Source of the DNA: an uncultured Akkermansia sp.
GTDB taxonomy: Bacteria; Verrucomicrobiota; Verrucomicrobiia; Verrucomicrobiales; Akkermansiaceae
Assembly (NCBI GenBank): GCA_904502165.1
Contig: CAJGDB010000003.1
Coordinates: 1-44,171, forward strand
Direction: 5' to 3'
Length of the DNA stretch: 44,171 nucleotides
Shown: piece by piece, positions 1 to 8,305 of the stretch
How the letters are laid out: the number at the start of each line of letters is the position of its first letter
How positions within the stretch are numbered: the first letter of the stretch is position 1
Notes under the pieces: model-generated
What the model saw: the letters and a program-made list of their open reading frames with translations, nothing else
Told to the model about the DNA's origin: nothing
Database searches by the model: none
Program-made: the position numbers and the translations under genes

Positions 1-29
1 CTTCTTTCGCCAGCCTGCTCATCTCGTGC

Positions 30-58
30 TTGAAAACAGGCAGCTGATATGGTAGAAT
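30..58 (+). promoter_or_regulatory. pyrC promoter
   Basis: TTGAAA at 30-35, a 17-bp spacer, then TAGAAT at 53-58. Only 7 bases separate the -10 box from the ATG at 66, so the predicted transcript would begin at or next to the start codon. No Shine-Dalgarno sequence is visible. Confidence 0.7.
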
Positions 59-65
59 AGCGCGC

Positions 66-1073
66 ATGAAGATTACGCTGAATTCGCCGCTGGATATGCA
101 CCTGCACCTGCGCGATGGTGACATGTTGAAACTCACAGCTCCGCTCTCTGCTGATTTTGCAGGGGCTGTCATCATGCCCAACCTGGTACCCCCGGTCACC
201 ACACCAACAGCCATGCAGGGCTACGCTGCCCGCATAGCCTCTGCCATGGATGGGGCAGCATTCTCCAGTTACATGACTCTCTTCTTCACCCCGATGAGCG
301 AGAAGGAACTGCAGGCCGCAAAAGAGACCCCAGGTTTCTTCGGCTTCAAGCTCTACCCTGCCGGCATCACCACAAATAGTGAAGGAGGCATCTCCGACAT
401 GGCCCAGGCAGACACCACGCTCAAGCTTATGGAAGAAATGGGGATTCCCCTGCTGGTGCATGGTGAAAGCCACGGCTTCGTCATGGACCGCGAGCAGGAA
501 TTCCTGAGCGTCTACCGCCACCTGGCCACCAAGTACCCGAAGCTCAAGCTCAGCATGGAGCACATCACCACCGCTGCGGCCCTGCGGCTGCTGGATGAGT
601 TCCCCAACATCTGTGCTACTGTTACACTTCAGCATCTCATCATCACGCTCGATGATGTAGCAGGCGGGGCTCTTCGTCCGCACCTCTTCTGCAAACCCAT
701 TGCCAAGCGCCCGGAAGACCGCGACGCCCTGCTCCAGGCTGCGCTAAACGGGCATCCCCGCCTGATGTTCGGCTCAGACTCTGCACCGCACCCCCGCTGC
801 AAAAAAGAAGCCTGCGGATGCGCTGCCGGTGTATTCACCGCCCCGGTCGCTCTGCCCAGACTGGCGGAAATCTTTGCCACCAACGGGGCTGCAGATAAAC
901 TTCAGGGCTTTGTGAGCGGTAATGCGTGCGCCTGGTATGGTCTGACCCCCGTGCAAAAGACCATCACCCTGCAGGACACCCCCATGATGGTACCTGCCAG
1001 CTACCGCAGCTATGGTGAGCAGGTTGTCCCCATGTACGCCGGTGAAAGCATTGGCTGGAGCATTGTGCGCTGA
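66..1073 (+). CDS. pyrC: Dihydroorotase
   Basis: Cytosolic zinc enzyme of pyrimidine synthesis that interconverts N-carbamoyl-aspartate and dihydroorotate. The 335 residues match the length of class II PyrC. Visible family landmarks are the metal-binding His-Leu-His at residues 12-14, the lysine expected to be carbamylated at 95 (in GFKLYPAG), histidines at 132 (LLVHGE) and 166 (EHITT), and the catalytic aspartate at 238 (FGSDSAPH). The ATG at 66 places the HxH motif at the usual distance from the N terminus. The gene opens a plus-strand operon and overlaps the next start by one base (TGATG). No other pyr gene is in the window. Confidence 0.95.
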   Translation: MKITLNSPLDMHLHLRDGDMLKLTAPLSADFAGAVIMPNLVPPVTTPTAMQGYAARIASAMDGAAFSSYMTLFFTPMSEKELQAAKETPGFFGFKLYPAGITTNSEGGISDMAQADTTLKLMEEMGIPLLVHGESHGFVMDREQEFLSVYRHLATKYPKLKLSMEHITTAAALRLLDEFPNICATVTLQHLIITLDDVAGGALRPHLFCKPIAKRPEDRDALLQAALNGHPRLMFGSDSAPHPRCKKEACGCAAGVFTAPVALPRLAEIFATNGAADKLQGFVSGNACAWYGLTPVQKTITLQDTPMMVPASYRSYGEQVVPMYAGESIGWSIVR

Positions 1074-1369
1074 TGGAAGCCGCCCCCATACCTACGGCAG
1101 ATGATCTGCGCCAGCTCCTGGCAGACATTGCCGGCACCCACATGCCATACGGCATGTATGGCCCTGCTAACTACCCGCCGGATGGATGTCCGCTCATGGA
1201 CTTGCCCACCGAATACCTGGACTGGTTCTGGCAGCGAGGCTGGCCCAAGGGCAAACTCGGCAGACTTATGGAGCAGACGCTCCTCATCAAGAACAGCGGG
1301 CTGGACAATCTCTTTGCCCCTTTCCGTGCAGCCCATGGCGGCCGCCGGCATTTTCCCCGCAAGAAATAA
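1073..1369 (+). CDS. DUF3820 family protein
   Basis: A 98-residue soluble protein translationally coupled to pyrC through a TGATG overlap. The core MPYGMYG...LMDLP.EYL.WF...G.PKGKLGRL matches the pattern I know for DUF3820 (Pfam 'putative quorum-sensing-regulated virulence factor'), a short family of unknown biochemical role often found in nucleic-acid or nucleotide gene neighbourhoods. The last residues are basic (GGRRHFPRKK). There is no signal peptide or membrane segment. Coupling to pyrC is a regulatory fact and does not show a pyrimidine role. Confidence 0.75.
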   Translation: MEAAPIPTADDLRQLLADIAGTHMPYGMYGPANYPPDGCPLMDLPTEYLDWFWQRGWPKGKLGRLMEQTLLIKNSGLDNLFAPFRAAHGGRRHFPRKK

Positions 1370-1372
1370 AAC

Positions 1373-2281
1373 ATGAAAAAACTTCACTCCATTATCCTAG
1401 CAGCCAGGCCCAAGACCCTTCCCGCTGGTTTTGTGGCGGTCTGGGCGGGGTGTCTCATTGTCTGGAAGTTCCAGCAGTATCTGCCGGAAAGCGGTATAAA
1501 GCTCAATTGGTGGCTGGCCTCCTTTACCGCACTGAGCTGCGCCTGTATCCAGATTGCATGCAATTTCTTCAACGATGCCTTCGATGCCGCCCGGAATGCC
1601 GATACTGAAAGGCGGCAAGGCCCGCGCCGCATCACGGCCAGTGGCGATATGAGCGCCACCGCCGTCAAGCTCTGGGGCTGCTTCTTCCTGGCCTCCGCTG
1701 CCGCATTCGGCATGCCGCTCATCATGGCACAGGGCTGGCCGGTGCTGCTGATCGGTATTCCCAGTCTGTTCTTTGCCTACGGCTATACCGGTGGCCCCTG
1801 GCCCCTGGCCTACCACGGATTGGGAGAACTTTTCGTACTGCTCTTCTTCGGGCTGGTAGCCGTTGTCGGAACTGTATTTGTCCAGATTGGCTGGCAGCCG
1901 GGATATTTCGAAATATACTGCACCGCCGTAGTGCTGGGGGTGCAGTGCGGCCTGCTCTCCTGCCTTCTTATCGAGGTGAACAACATACGCGATCGCAAGG
2001 AAGATGCCACGACCGGCAAACGTACACTGGCTGTCCGCTGGGGAGAGAGACGCGCCCGCGGCCTCGCCATGGCATTCCTGGTAGCCCCCTATGTCACCCT
2101 CAAGCAGACCTCCTTCTTCCTGCCAGGCTTCAGCTGGAATCTCGTATGGCTGGCCGCCATTCTGGTGGGTGGCTACATTCTACTGAAACTCAACACCATG
2201 CCGGCAGATAGGCGGATGAACATGCTCCTGGGGCTTTCCTCCCTGCACATGGGACTCTTCCTGCTGGCGCTCACACTCTGA
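1373..2281 (+). CDS. menA: 1,4-dihydroxy-2-naphthoate polyprenyltransferase
   Basis: Integral membrane prenyltransferase of the UbiA superfamily that attaches the isoprenoid tail to 1,4-dihydroxy-2-naphthoate in menaquinone synthesis. The first aspartate-rich motif NDAFDAARNAD begins near residue 67. The MenA-typical YTGGPWPLAYHGLGEL lies in the middle, and the second motif NNIRDRKEDATTGKRT is near residues 203-218. These details favour MenA over UbiA or protohaem farnesyltransferase. The length of 302 residues and about eight to nine hydrophobic segments fit the family. It starts three bases after the previous stop and belongs to the pyrC operon. A menaquinone-based respiratory chain is implied. 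Confidence 0.92.
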   Translation: MKKLHSIILAARPKTLPAGFVAVWAGCLIVWKFQQYLPESGIKLNWWLASFTALSCACIQIACNFFNDAFDAARNADTERRQGPRRITASGDMSATAVKLWGCFFLASAAAFGMPLIMAQGWPVLLIGIPSLFFAYGYTGGPWPLAYHGLGELFVLLFFGLVAVVGTVFVQIGWQPGYFEIYCTAVVLGVQCGLLSCLLIEVNNIRDRKEDATTGKRTLAVRWGERRARGLAMAFLVAPYVTLKQTSFFLPGFSWNLVWLAAILVGGYILLKLNTMPADRRMNMLLGLSSLHMGLFLLALTL

Positions 2282-2290
2282 TTCCCTTTT

Positions 2291-2770
2291 ATGAACCGAC
2301 TTTTCCTCCTCCTGATACCGCTTGTCATCTGCTGCTGCACGACGCAGAACCAGCTGATTCTCGACCCCTTCGACAAAGGTGAGAGCCTCATGATATGTGA
2401 TGAAACTGCCATTGCCGAATTCGAAACACTCATGGCAGATATTGGCACACCCGGCAACGAATACGAAGCCCCGGCAGAAGCCAGAAACTTCTTTAATTCT
2501 CCGGATGTCCTCAGTACCTACCAGGACACCCAGCCCATCCTTGGCATTTGCCGCAGCGGTGAAAAGGAATACTACTACCACATTGAGAAAGACCACCGGG
2601 GCAGACTCATCACAGATCTCGACAAAGGGGTGACAGACTATGTGGTCAGCAAGGAGAAGTACAATCAGATTAAGGAATTCATTGCCCTGCATACTCCGGC
2701 TCAACAGGAAGAAATCGAACTCGAGGATGGGTTGAACGAATCTGACATCTATGAAGATGAGGATGAATAA
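2291..2770 (+). CDS. Putative lipoprotein, unknown function
   Basis: 159 residues with a short basic N terminus, a hydrophobic stretch and three consecutive cysteines at residues 14-16 (LLIPLVICCC), which looks like a lipoprotein signal although the lipobox is not textbook. The mature part is hydrophilic and ends in a very acidic tail (EEIELEDGLNESDIYEDEDE). I do not recognise the family. It sits 9 bases after menA and 3 bases before yjdF, so it is probably co-transcribed. Confidence 0.7.
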   Translation: MNRLFLLLIPLVICCCTTQNQLILDPFDKGESLMICDETAIAEFETLMADIGTPGNEYEAPAEARNFFNSPDVLSTYQDTQPILGICRSGEKEYYYHIEKDHRGRLITDLDKGVTDYVVSKEKYNQIKEFIALHTPAQQEEIELEDGLNESDIYEDEDE

Positions 2771-2773
2771 GCC

Positions 2774-3391
2774 ATGAAAGACCGACTTCCCCTGTTGCTG
2801 CTGATTATTTTCATTGTCCTGAGCATCTGGTCAGGCATTCATCCGCATGACATCCAGGTGTGGTGGACGGAAATGTCCATTGCCCTCCTGCTGGTCGGCA
2901 CCCTGATGCTCACCTACCGCCGCTTCCGCTTCTCCAACACGGCCTATGTCATCCTTGCCATCTGGTGTTACATTCAGGTGGTGGGGGCTCACTACACCTT
3001 TGAATTAGTTCCCTTTGACTTCATCACCAACCTGTTCGGATTCGAGCGCAACCACTACGACCGGGTAGCCCACTTCGTTGTGGGCATGGGCGGCATTGCC
3101 ATTGCCGAAATACTCTGGCGCAAGCGTCTGGTCAACACCATTGCCACCGCCGCGGTATTCAGCGTTGTGTTCATCATGGCCATTGCCGGATTCTGGGAAC
3201 TGGTGGAGTGGATATACGCTGAAATCGACGGCGGCGATGCCGGCCAGGCCTTCCTGGGCTCCCAGGGGGATGTATGGGATGCCCACAAGGACATGGTGCA
3301 GGATACCCTGGGCAGTATCCTGGCTGCCATCATCTTCTACTGCCAGAACCGCAAAGGGGTCTGTTTCAAATCTGCTGGTAAAAATAGGTAA
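2774..3391 (+). CDS. yjdF: YjdF/DUF2238 family inner-membrane protein
   Basis: 205-residue protein with about six membrane segments. The conserved core NHYDRVAHFVVG...FWELVEW...GSQGDVWDAHKDM..D..G is diagnostic of the DUF2238/YjdF family, whose function is unknown. The C terminus has been changed by a mobile insertion. The last ten codons, from the first glycine after QNRK, lie inside a 291-bp element. Joining the flanks across the 8-bp target duplication restores AAC CGC AAA GCC TGA, so the ancestral protein would have ended ...CQNRKA. The membrane core is untouched, so the protein is probably still functional. Confidence 0.88.
   Translation: MKDRLPLLLLIIFIVLSIWSGIHPHDIQVWWTEMSIALLLVGTLMLTYRRFRFSNTAYVILAIWCYIQVVGAHYTFELVPFDFITNLFGFERNHYDRVAHFVVGMGGIAIAEILWRKRLVNTIATAAVFSVVFIMAIAGFWELVEWIYAEIDGGDAGQAFLGSQGDVWDAHKDMVQDTLGSILAAIIFYCQNRKGVCFKSAGKNR
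3349..3356 (+). repeat. Left target-site duplication (CCGCAAAG)
   Basis: The octamer CCGCAAAG occurs here and again at 3648-3655, immediately outside the inverted terminal repeats of the element between them. Confidence 0.85.
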
Positions 3392-3647
3392 AATAGAGCA
3401 TTCTTGAGGGTATAGAGTTAGGATGGCTATGAAGCAGATATTATCTATGCCCATTGAGAACAAATGCTTAACCAAGTGCTTGCACCTGCTACAGAAATGA
3501 CCATCCGAGCGCTATTTTAGAGTGCTTATAAATTTACAAAAATACATTTTTAATGACACCGAGTATTCTTAGTCTGACATTCAATGGCTTAACTTCATTG
3601 AATCGAGCCAAACCGGAAATAAACACCAGCAAATCTGAAACAGACCC
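3357..3647. mobile_element. MITE-like non-coding insertion
   Basis: A 291-bp element bounded by imperfect inverted terminal repeats. The left arm is 3357-3379, beginning GGGTCTGTTTCA. The right arm is 3625-3647, ending TGAAACAGACCC. They match at 21 of 23 positions. An 8-bp direct repeat CCGCAAAG flanks it. The interior is AT-rich relative to its neighbours and has no long open frame, so it would need a transposase in trans. An 8-bp duplication and GG-starting ends are seen in several IS families, ISL3 and IS1595 among them; I cannot assign one. This element accounts for the gap between yjdF and the next gene. Confidence 0.82.
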
Positions 3648-3655
3648 CCGCAAAG
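3648..3655 (+). repeat. Right target-site duplication (CCGCAAAG)
   Basis: Second copy of the octamer found at 3349-3356. The next bases CCTGA supply the original stop codon of yjdF once the element is removed. Confidence 0.85.
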
Positions 3656-3675
3656 CCTGAATCTGAGTTTTCTCA

Positions 3676-3704
3676 TTGACTTCTCCGGAAAAAAAGCGTA
3701 TTTT
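3676..3704 (+). promoter_or_regulatory. Promoter of secreted ankyrin gene
   Basis: TTGACT at 3676-3681, a 17-bp spacer, TATTTT at 3699-3704. It lies just outside the right end of the insertion. The ATG at 3731 is 26 bases further on. Confidence 0.65.
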
Positions 3705-3730
3705 CCAAGTTGAATTCTATATTATTGACA

Positions 3731-4795
3731 ATGAAGAGACTCCTCCTCCATTCCCTTCTCGTCCTAGGGCTGTTATCTGCACCAAATACCGGAATCGCGG
3801 AAGCGGCTGATGATTCACCTGCTGCGTCTTCCGGTAAGAAGAAAAAGGCAGCAAATAAAAAAGCGACCGGCAAAAAAAGCAAGGCTAAGGGCGTATCCAA
3901 AAAGGAGAGAGAAGCCTCCATCAAGAAATTGAAGATTGATGGCATCACGAGTGATACATACGAGGAAACAGCCTTTTATGCCGCGAAAACAGGAAAAGAT
4001 GTACTGCTGATGCACCTGCTCAACGCCGGGGTTGACCCCAACCTGCAGAATTCAATGGGAAGAAGCCTTCTTTCATGGGCAGCGGGCGAGAAACATGTCA
4101 ACTGCGTGAAATTGCTGCTGGCAAAACCAGGTATTGAAGTCAACACCAGATTTCACCCCCTGTGGTGGGCAGTACACAGCGCAACGCGGAGATACGGCGA
4201 AAAGAAAAACGATTGTATTGAGCTGCTGCTTAAACATCCGGGGATTGACCTGAACTGCCGGGAAGCTTTCGGCATAGAGGATTTTGTTCCCCTGTCCGCA
4301 GCCATTGTTCAGCCCAGAATATTCAAACAACTTCTGGATGCCGGAGCTGATGTCAATGCTCATAATGGCCATGTTCTGGAAATTATGAGCGATGATGCTG
4401 AGGAGGCGAATGAACCCTATTTCAAGGAAACCCAGCAACTGCTTTTCAACGCGCCTGGTTTTGATCCGAACATTGCAGACGAAAATGGCAACACCATCCT
4501 GCACCGGACATGCAGAGATGTCGATTGCAGTGTAGAAAGCATTGCCATCATTCCATGGCTTCTGAGCATTCCCGGCATTGATATCAATAAGCGTAACAAA
4601 CTGGGTGAAACACCTGCCCACATTTTATTTTCGAACACAGCTGCTTCAACCTCTTCGCTTGAACACATGCTCTCAGCTCCAGGAATTGACCTGACCCTCA
4701 AGGATGGGCGGGGAAAGAGCATCCTGCAGAGAGCAATCGAGGGAGGTGACCCAGATCACATCAAGGTTCTGCAAGATAAAGGGGTCAAGGAATAA
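3731..4795 (+). CDS. Secreted ankyrin-repeat protein
   Basis: 354 residues. A Sec signal peptide (MKRLLLHSLLVLGLLSAP...) probably ends around AEA-ADD. It is followed by a lysine/alanine-rich linker of about 35 residues, then at least five ankyrin-like units with recurring 'LL..PGI' and 'G.T.LH' elements (for example VNCVKLLLAKPGIEVN and NTILHRTCRDVD). Ankyrin repeats bind proteins; the partner is unknown. The start at 3731 is preferred over an in-frame TTG at 3710 because the TTG lies only 6 bases after the -10 box and would bury the signal peptide. The basic linker could contact the cell wall or LPS, which is speculation. Confidence 0.85.
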   Translation: MKRLLLHSLLVLGLLSAPNTGIAEAADDSPAASSGKKKKAANKKATGKKSKAKGVSKKEREASIKKLKIDGITSDTYEETAFYAAKTGKDVLLMHLLNAGVDPNLQNSMGRSLLSWAAGEKHVNCVKLLLAKPGIEVNTRFHPLWWAVHSATRRYGEKKNDCIELLLKHPGIDLNCREAFGIEDFVPLSAAIVQPRIFKQLLDAGADVNAHNGHVLEIMSDDAEEANEPYFKETQQLLFNAPGFDPNIADENGNTILHRTCRDVDCSVESIAIIPWLLSIPGIDINKRNKLGETPAHILFSNTAASTSSLEHMLSAPGIDLTLKDGRGKSILQRAIEGGDPDHIKVLQDKGVKE

Positions 4796-4814
4796 AACCT
4801 CTTCCTGCAACGAA

Positions 4815-4846
4815 AAAAGGAGGAATCCTTCCGGATTCCTCCTTTT
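4815..4846 (+). terminator. Rho-independent terminator
   Basis: Perfect 14-bp stem AAAAGGAGGAATCC / GGATTCCTCCTTTT with a TTCC loop, 19 bases after the ankyrin stop. The T run is part of the stem, and the A run on the other side lets it serve both strands. Confidence 0.85.
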
Positions 4847-4873
4847 GTTGTATCATTTACGGGAACGGCAGTT

Positions 4874-5167
4874 TTACTCACCTTCCTCCTTAGCCTTGGC
4901 TTCGGCCTCAACCTTAGCCTTGGCGGCATTCACCAGAGCTTCAGTCTCAGCAAGTACCTGGTCAATGGAGGCCGCCTCAGGTGCGGCGGAGCAAGCTCAC
5001 GCCGGGCAGCGCGGATATCCAGCCAGGTACGGGTAGCAAAAGCAAAGCATAAACCACAGCCACCATGCTCCCCAGCACAGCCAATGCTCGTGAATGCTCA
5101 CCAGCAACACCATAAAAGCCAGCAGCCCCACGCATACGCGCGCCAGATTATCCCGCAAGGCTTTCAT
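4874..5167 (-). pseudogene. Chimeric remnant: membrane-protein head joined to ankyrin-protein tail
   Basis: Reading minus from ATG 5167, the first ~56 codons (MKALRDNLARVCVGLLAF...) resemble the N terminus of the intact gene at 5184-5816 (MKRVRDNVLLCVGALAF...). They end at a TGA at 4997-4999. In the same frame, beyond that stop, the translation PEAASIDQVLAETEALVNA runs to a TAA at 4874. It closely matches the C-terminal tail of the ankyrin protein at 5956-6780 (SPAASIDQVLAESAALVNA). So a second copy of this two-gene unit appears to have collapsed by an internal deletion. The 56-residue head could still be made as a two-helix membrane peptide. No Shine-Dalgarno sequence is seen. Confidence 0.7.
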
Positions 5168-5183
5168 CACGCAGAGGTTCAAT

Positions 5184-5816
5184 TCACCCCTCATCCAGGT
5201 AATCTTTCAGCCAAGCGTCAAATTCTTCGCGCGAGCGCAAAAAGATATTATCCATAAAGGCCTCTTCAAATTCGCCCTTGTGCGGCGCGGGGTAAACAGA
5301 AAGACTCCCATTCCTGTAAACTGCAAGGCCATGCGCTTTCATTTTCCGGAATTTGGGCGGCATCTCAAGCTTCTCTTTCTTACAGATGCGCTGCAGCTGA
5401 GTGTCGGTATAATGCCAGTCTGAACGCAGCCAGAAAAGCGCCATCCAATCAGAATCGCCCTCCTTAGAAATCCGAATATCAGCAAATGCCCCCGTATTCC
5501 ATGCAAGGAAATCAGGCTCCATCGTTGCCTCCCCACTCCCCGCCAGCTTCTCGAAACGCACCTGCAGCTCCGCAAAGGGCATTTCCAGCGCCACCTGCGC
5601 GGGCACATTCCATTGCTCGCGCTCCTTCTTACTGCGATGAATCATCCTTGCCTCCTCATACGCTTCCCAGCAAAAAAAGAGAGCCGCGCCGAATGAAGCC
5701 ACGGTCATCAGCCCCAATTTGAAATTCCAGCCGCCCGATTGCCCCAGATAAAGGAACAGGGCCAAAAACGCCAGAGCACCCACGCAAAGCAGCACATTAT
5801 CACGCACCCTCTTCAT
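5184..5816 (-). CDS. Two-TM membrane protein of unknown function
   Basis: 210 residues. Two hydrophobic segments lie near the N terminus (NVLLCVGALAFLALFLYLG and LGLMTVASFGAALFFCW). A hydrophilic, probably cytosolic domain of about 140 residues follows, with a charged helix EEARMIHRSKKEREQW and the sequence DWMALFWLRSDWHYTD. I do not recognise the family. I chose the ATG at 5816 because a good promoter ends 7 bases before it; a longer frame from 5912 would start upstream of that promoter. A truncated paralog follows immediately downstream, which suggests a locally duplicated family. Confidence 0.75.
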   Translation of the reverse strand: MKRVRDNVLLCVGALAFLALFLYLGQSGGWNFKLGLMTVASFGAALFFCWEAYEEARMIHRSKKEREQWNVPAQVALEMPFAELQVRFEKLAGSGEATMEPDFLAWNTGAFADIRISKEGDSDWMALFWLRSDWHYTDTQLQRICKKEKLEMPPKFRKMKAHGLAVYRNGSLSVYPAPHKGEFEEAFMDNIFLRSREEFDAWLKDYLDEG

Positions 5817-5823
5817 GCTGGTT

Positions 5824-5852
5824 ATCGTACCAGAGAATCGCCCGCATTGCAA
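5824..5852 (-). promoter_or_regulatory. Promoter of the two-TM protein
   Basis: On the minus strand TTGCAA (5847-5852), a 17-bp spacer, TACGAT (5824-5829), then 7 bases to the ATG at 5816. It predicts a leaderless mRNA. Confidence 0.65.
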
Positions 5853-5955
5853 AAAAAAATCTACATCGTGCACGGACGAAGGCGTTTTCTGAACACACGG
5901 AGGGGAGTTCATTCGAACTCCCCTCCGGCGTTATCAAATCATTTTTCGTCTGGCT

Positions 5956-6780
5956 TTACTCCTCCTCAGCGGGGGGAGCAGATTTTTCCTTGACGGCATT
6001 CACCAAGGCGGCGGATTCTGCCAGCACCTGGTCAATGGAAGCGGCAGGAGAACCAGCCTTCAACATGCTCTGAGTGGCGTGGTAAGCCTTCGAACGCTCC
6101 TCGGAATAGATGAGGCTGTATACCTGGGACTGGCGCTTATCGTAGGCAGCACCCTTCTCCTCAGCCAGCTGGGTCGCAGTCTTGCCATCAGTATTCACAG
6201 CTGCGGTATCGGCTCCCAGCTGAAGCAGAACCTTCACCACGGCATCATTACCGCGCATGGTAGCCAGCATCAGCGGCGTGTAGCCGTTGGATTCCTTCTC
6301 GTTGATATCCAGCCCGGCTTTGACGAGCAAGGCCACGGAATGAGGCATGCCGCTCCAGGAAGCCCAGTGGAGGGCGGTGAAACCATCCTGGTCCTTGGCG
6401 TGAATATTCACACCGGGAGCATTGAGGAGCTCCTGCACATAATAAGTACGGTCTGCATCCTTGGCAAGAGAGAGCTGCGGGTTGTTGAAGTTCGTGTACA
6501 CAGCCCACATGAGCGGCGTGCGGCCGGTGCTGTCCGGCGTATTCACGAAATCAGCATGCGCCTTTGTGCCATCGGCAAATTCCTTGAGGAAAATGTCGTC
6601 CTTGCCATCCTGCACGCCCCCCTTGCGGATGAGGGAGACGAGAGAGTCCGTGACCTGCACAGATTCAAAGGGCTTCATGGCCAGGTTGCAGGCGTAGCCC
6701 AGGGCCCCCATGATGCACACCAGGATGCACATATCCTTGATGATAGGAAGCCATTCGGTCTTTTGTTGTGTATCAGACAT
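5956..6780 (-). CDS. Membrane-anchored ankyrin-repeat protein
   Basis: 274 residues. One membrane segment lies near the N terminus (DMCILVCIMGALGYACNLAM, residues ~16-35), so the repeats probably face the periplasm, by analogy with other such proteins. Three or four ankyrin units follow, including TPLMWAVYTNFN, DGFTALHWASWSGMPHSVAL and NGYTPLMLATMRGNDAVVKV. The C-terminal tail PAASIDQVLAESAALVNA is repeated in the decayed copy at 4874-4990. It begins 11 bases after the MFS stop and is probably in the ilvD-MFS operon. The binding partner is unknown. Confidence 0.85.
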   Translation of the reverse strand: MSDTQQKTEWLPIIKDMCILVCIMGALGYACNLAMKPFESVQVTDSLVSLIRKGGVQDGKDDIFLKEFADGTKAHADFVNTPDSTGRTPLMWAVYTNFNNPQLSLAKDADRTYYVQELLNAPGVNIHAKDQDGFTALHWASWSGMPHSVALLVKAGLDINEKESNGYTPLMLATMRGNDAVVKVLLQLGADTAAVNTDGKTATQLAEEKGAAYDKRQSQVYSLIYSEERSKAYHATQSMLKAGSPAASIDQVLAESAALVNAVKEKSAPPAEEE

Positions 6781-6791
6781 GATGAGTAAAA

Positions 6792-8279
6792 TCAGGCGTT
6801 AGCGGTTACAGTGTTCTCTTCCTCGTCCTTTGCGAGCTCTTCTGCGGAGTCCTCCTTGGCGGTGGTTTCCTCGGGGTTATCCGACACGAAGCTGTCCTTG
6901 GTCAGAATAATGGCCAGCGGGGAAATAAGAGCCATGATGAGGTAAATAGTCCACATGAACTCGGGGGAATCCCAGAAGCCGATGTGGCCGGTATCCATCT
7001 TGGCGGCGATGCCGTCGAAGCAGAGGTAGGAAACCAGCAGACCACCCACCACGCCGTTAATCGGCTTGGCAATGAACATGGGCAGAGCGGAAAGTGACAT
7101 GTAAGATGCCACCTTGTCCTTGGGGGCTACGCGGGCCACGTATTCGGAGAAACGCGGGCTGAACAGAAGCTCACCAAAGGCAAAAATGAGAATCTGCAGG
7201 AAAATGGCCACAAAGTAGGCCTGGCCGATGGTTTCAATACCGGGGATGATGAAGTAGGTCTGCGGCGGCACAGCCATGAGCAGCAGCGAGCAGGCAGAGA
7301 TGCTCATACCGGTAATCATGAGCTTCACCGTGGAGAACTTGTTGAGAATCGGGATGATGAGAATCAGGCCCGTGATGATTACAAAGGGGTTCAGCGAGTT
7401 CATGAAGCCAAGCTTGAAATCGTCGCCAATGGTACGCAGGTAGTACTGCGGCATCACCAGGAACTGCAGCGTGAACACCAGACGCACACCCAGGGTGAGC
7501 ACCAGGAACACGATGAGCTTCTGGAAGGCTCGCTCGCGGGCCACCTGGGCAATCAGCTGCAGCGGACGCTGGGCGGACTTTTCCGTTTTCACGATGCGTT
7601 CCTCAGGCACAGCAAAGAAGTCTTCATCAATGAAACGGGTAAAGATGAATGCAATGCAGTTGCACACCGTACCGAAGTTGATTACCCACAGCAGGCCGTC
7701 AATATCACCCTGCCACTTGAGCAGAGGGTCCACAATGGCGAAACCGGCCAGCAGAGCGCCTACATTCATGAACAGGTAATAGAAGTTGAACCCTGTCGGG
7801 CGGGCACGCAGCGTGGTGAAGCGGCGGATGGAGGTCGTGATGCAGGGGCTCATGAAAGCCGTGCCGAAAGACATCATGCCGATACCGGCCATCACAAAAT
7901 AGCGCGAGTTATCCTGGCTGAGCTGCAGCACTTCCGTACCGAAATCCGCGCCCATACCCAGCACCAGACGCCCACCAATCAGCAGAATGAAGCCGATCAG
8001 GTAGGTGCGGCGCAGACCGATGATATCGCAGATGGTGCCCACGGCAAACACAAACAGGGAGACGAACAGGGTGTACATACCCACCCAGTACGGAGCGTCG
8101 GCATCGCGGAAACCACAGTATTTGTTCAGGAAAAGGGAGAATACGATGATGAGCGTGAAGTACGACAGGCCATCGAAGAACTGGATGAAGTTCGTCAGCC
8201 AGAAGTTCTTGCCGCACTCGCGGAGCACTCCGAATTCAGAGAAGTATTTGACGATGAAGTTTTGTTTGGTATCACTCAT
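6792..8279 (-). CDS. MFS transporter (POT-like)
   Basis: 495 residues with about 12-14 membrane segments. The loop 2-3 signature of the major facilitator superfamily is present (GTICDIIGLRRTYLIG). The segment FNFYYLFMNVGALLAGF resembles the corresponding stretch of the proton-coupled oligopeptide (POT) branch, so a peptide or small amino-acid-derived substrate is possible but unproven. The C terminus is highly acidic (EETTAKEDSAEELAKDEEEN). I chose ATG 8279: a longer in-frame start at 8399 would lie inside ilvD. The gene follows ilvD by 26 bases, so co-expression with branched-chain amino-acid synthesis is likely. Confidence 0.85.
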   Translation of the reverse strand: MSDTKQNFIVKYFSEFGVLRECGKNFWLTNFIQFFDGLSYFTLIIVFSLFLNKYCGFRDADAPYWVGMYTLFVSLFVFAVGTICDIIGLRRTYLIGFILLIGGRLVLGMGADFGTEVLQLSQDNSRYFVMAGIGMMSFGTAFMSPCITTSIRRFTTLRARPTGFNFYYLFMNVGALLAGFAIVDPLLKWQGDIDGLLWVINFGTVCNCIAFIFTRFIDEDFFAVPEERIVKTEKSAQRPLQLIAQVARERAFQKLIVFLVLTLGVRLVFTLQFLVMPQYYLRTIGDDFKLGFMNSLNPFVIITGLILIIPILNKFSTVKLMITGMSISACSLLLMAVPPQTYFIIPGIETIGQAYFVAIFLQILIFAFGELLFSPRFSEYVARVAPKDKVASYMSLSALPMFIAKPINGVVGGLLVSYLCFDGIAAKMDTGHIGFWDSPEFMWTIYLIMALISPLAIILTKDSFVSDNPEETTAKEDSAEELAKDEEENTVTANA

Positions 8280-8305
8280 GTTTATAGTATCGGGTGGTAT
8301 CAATT

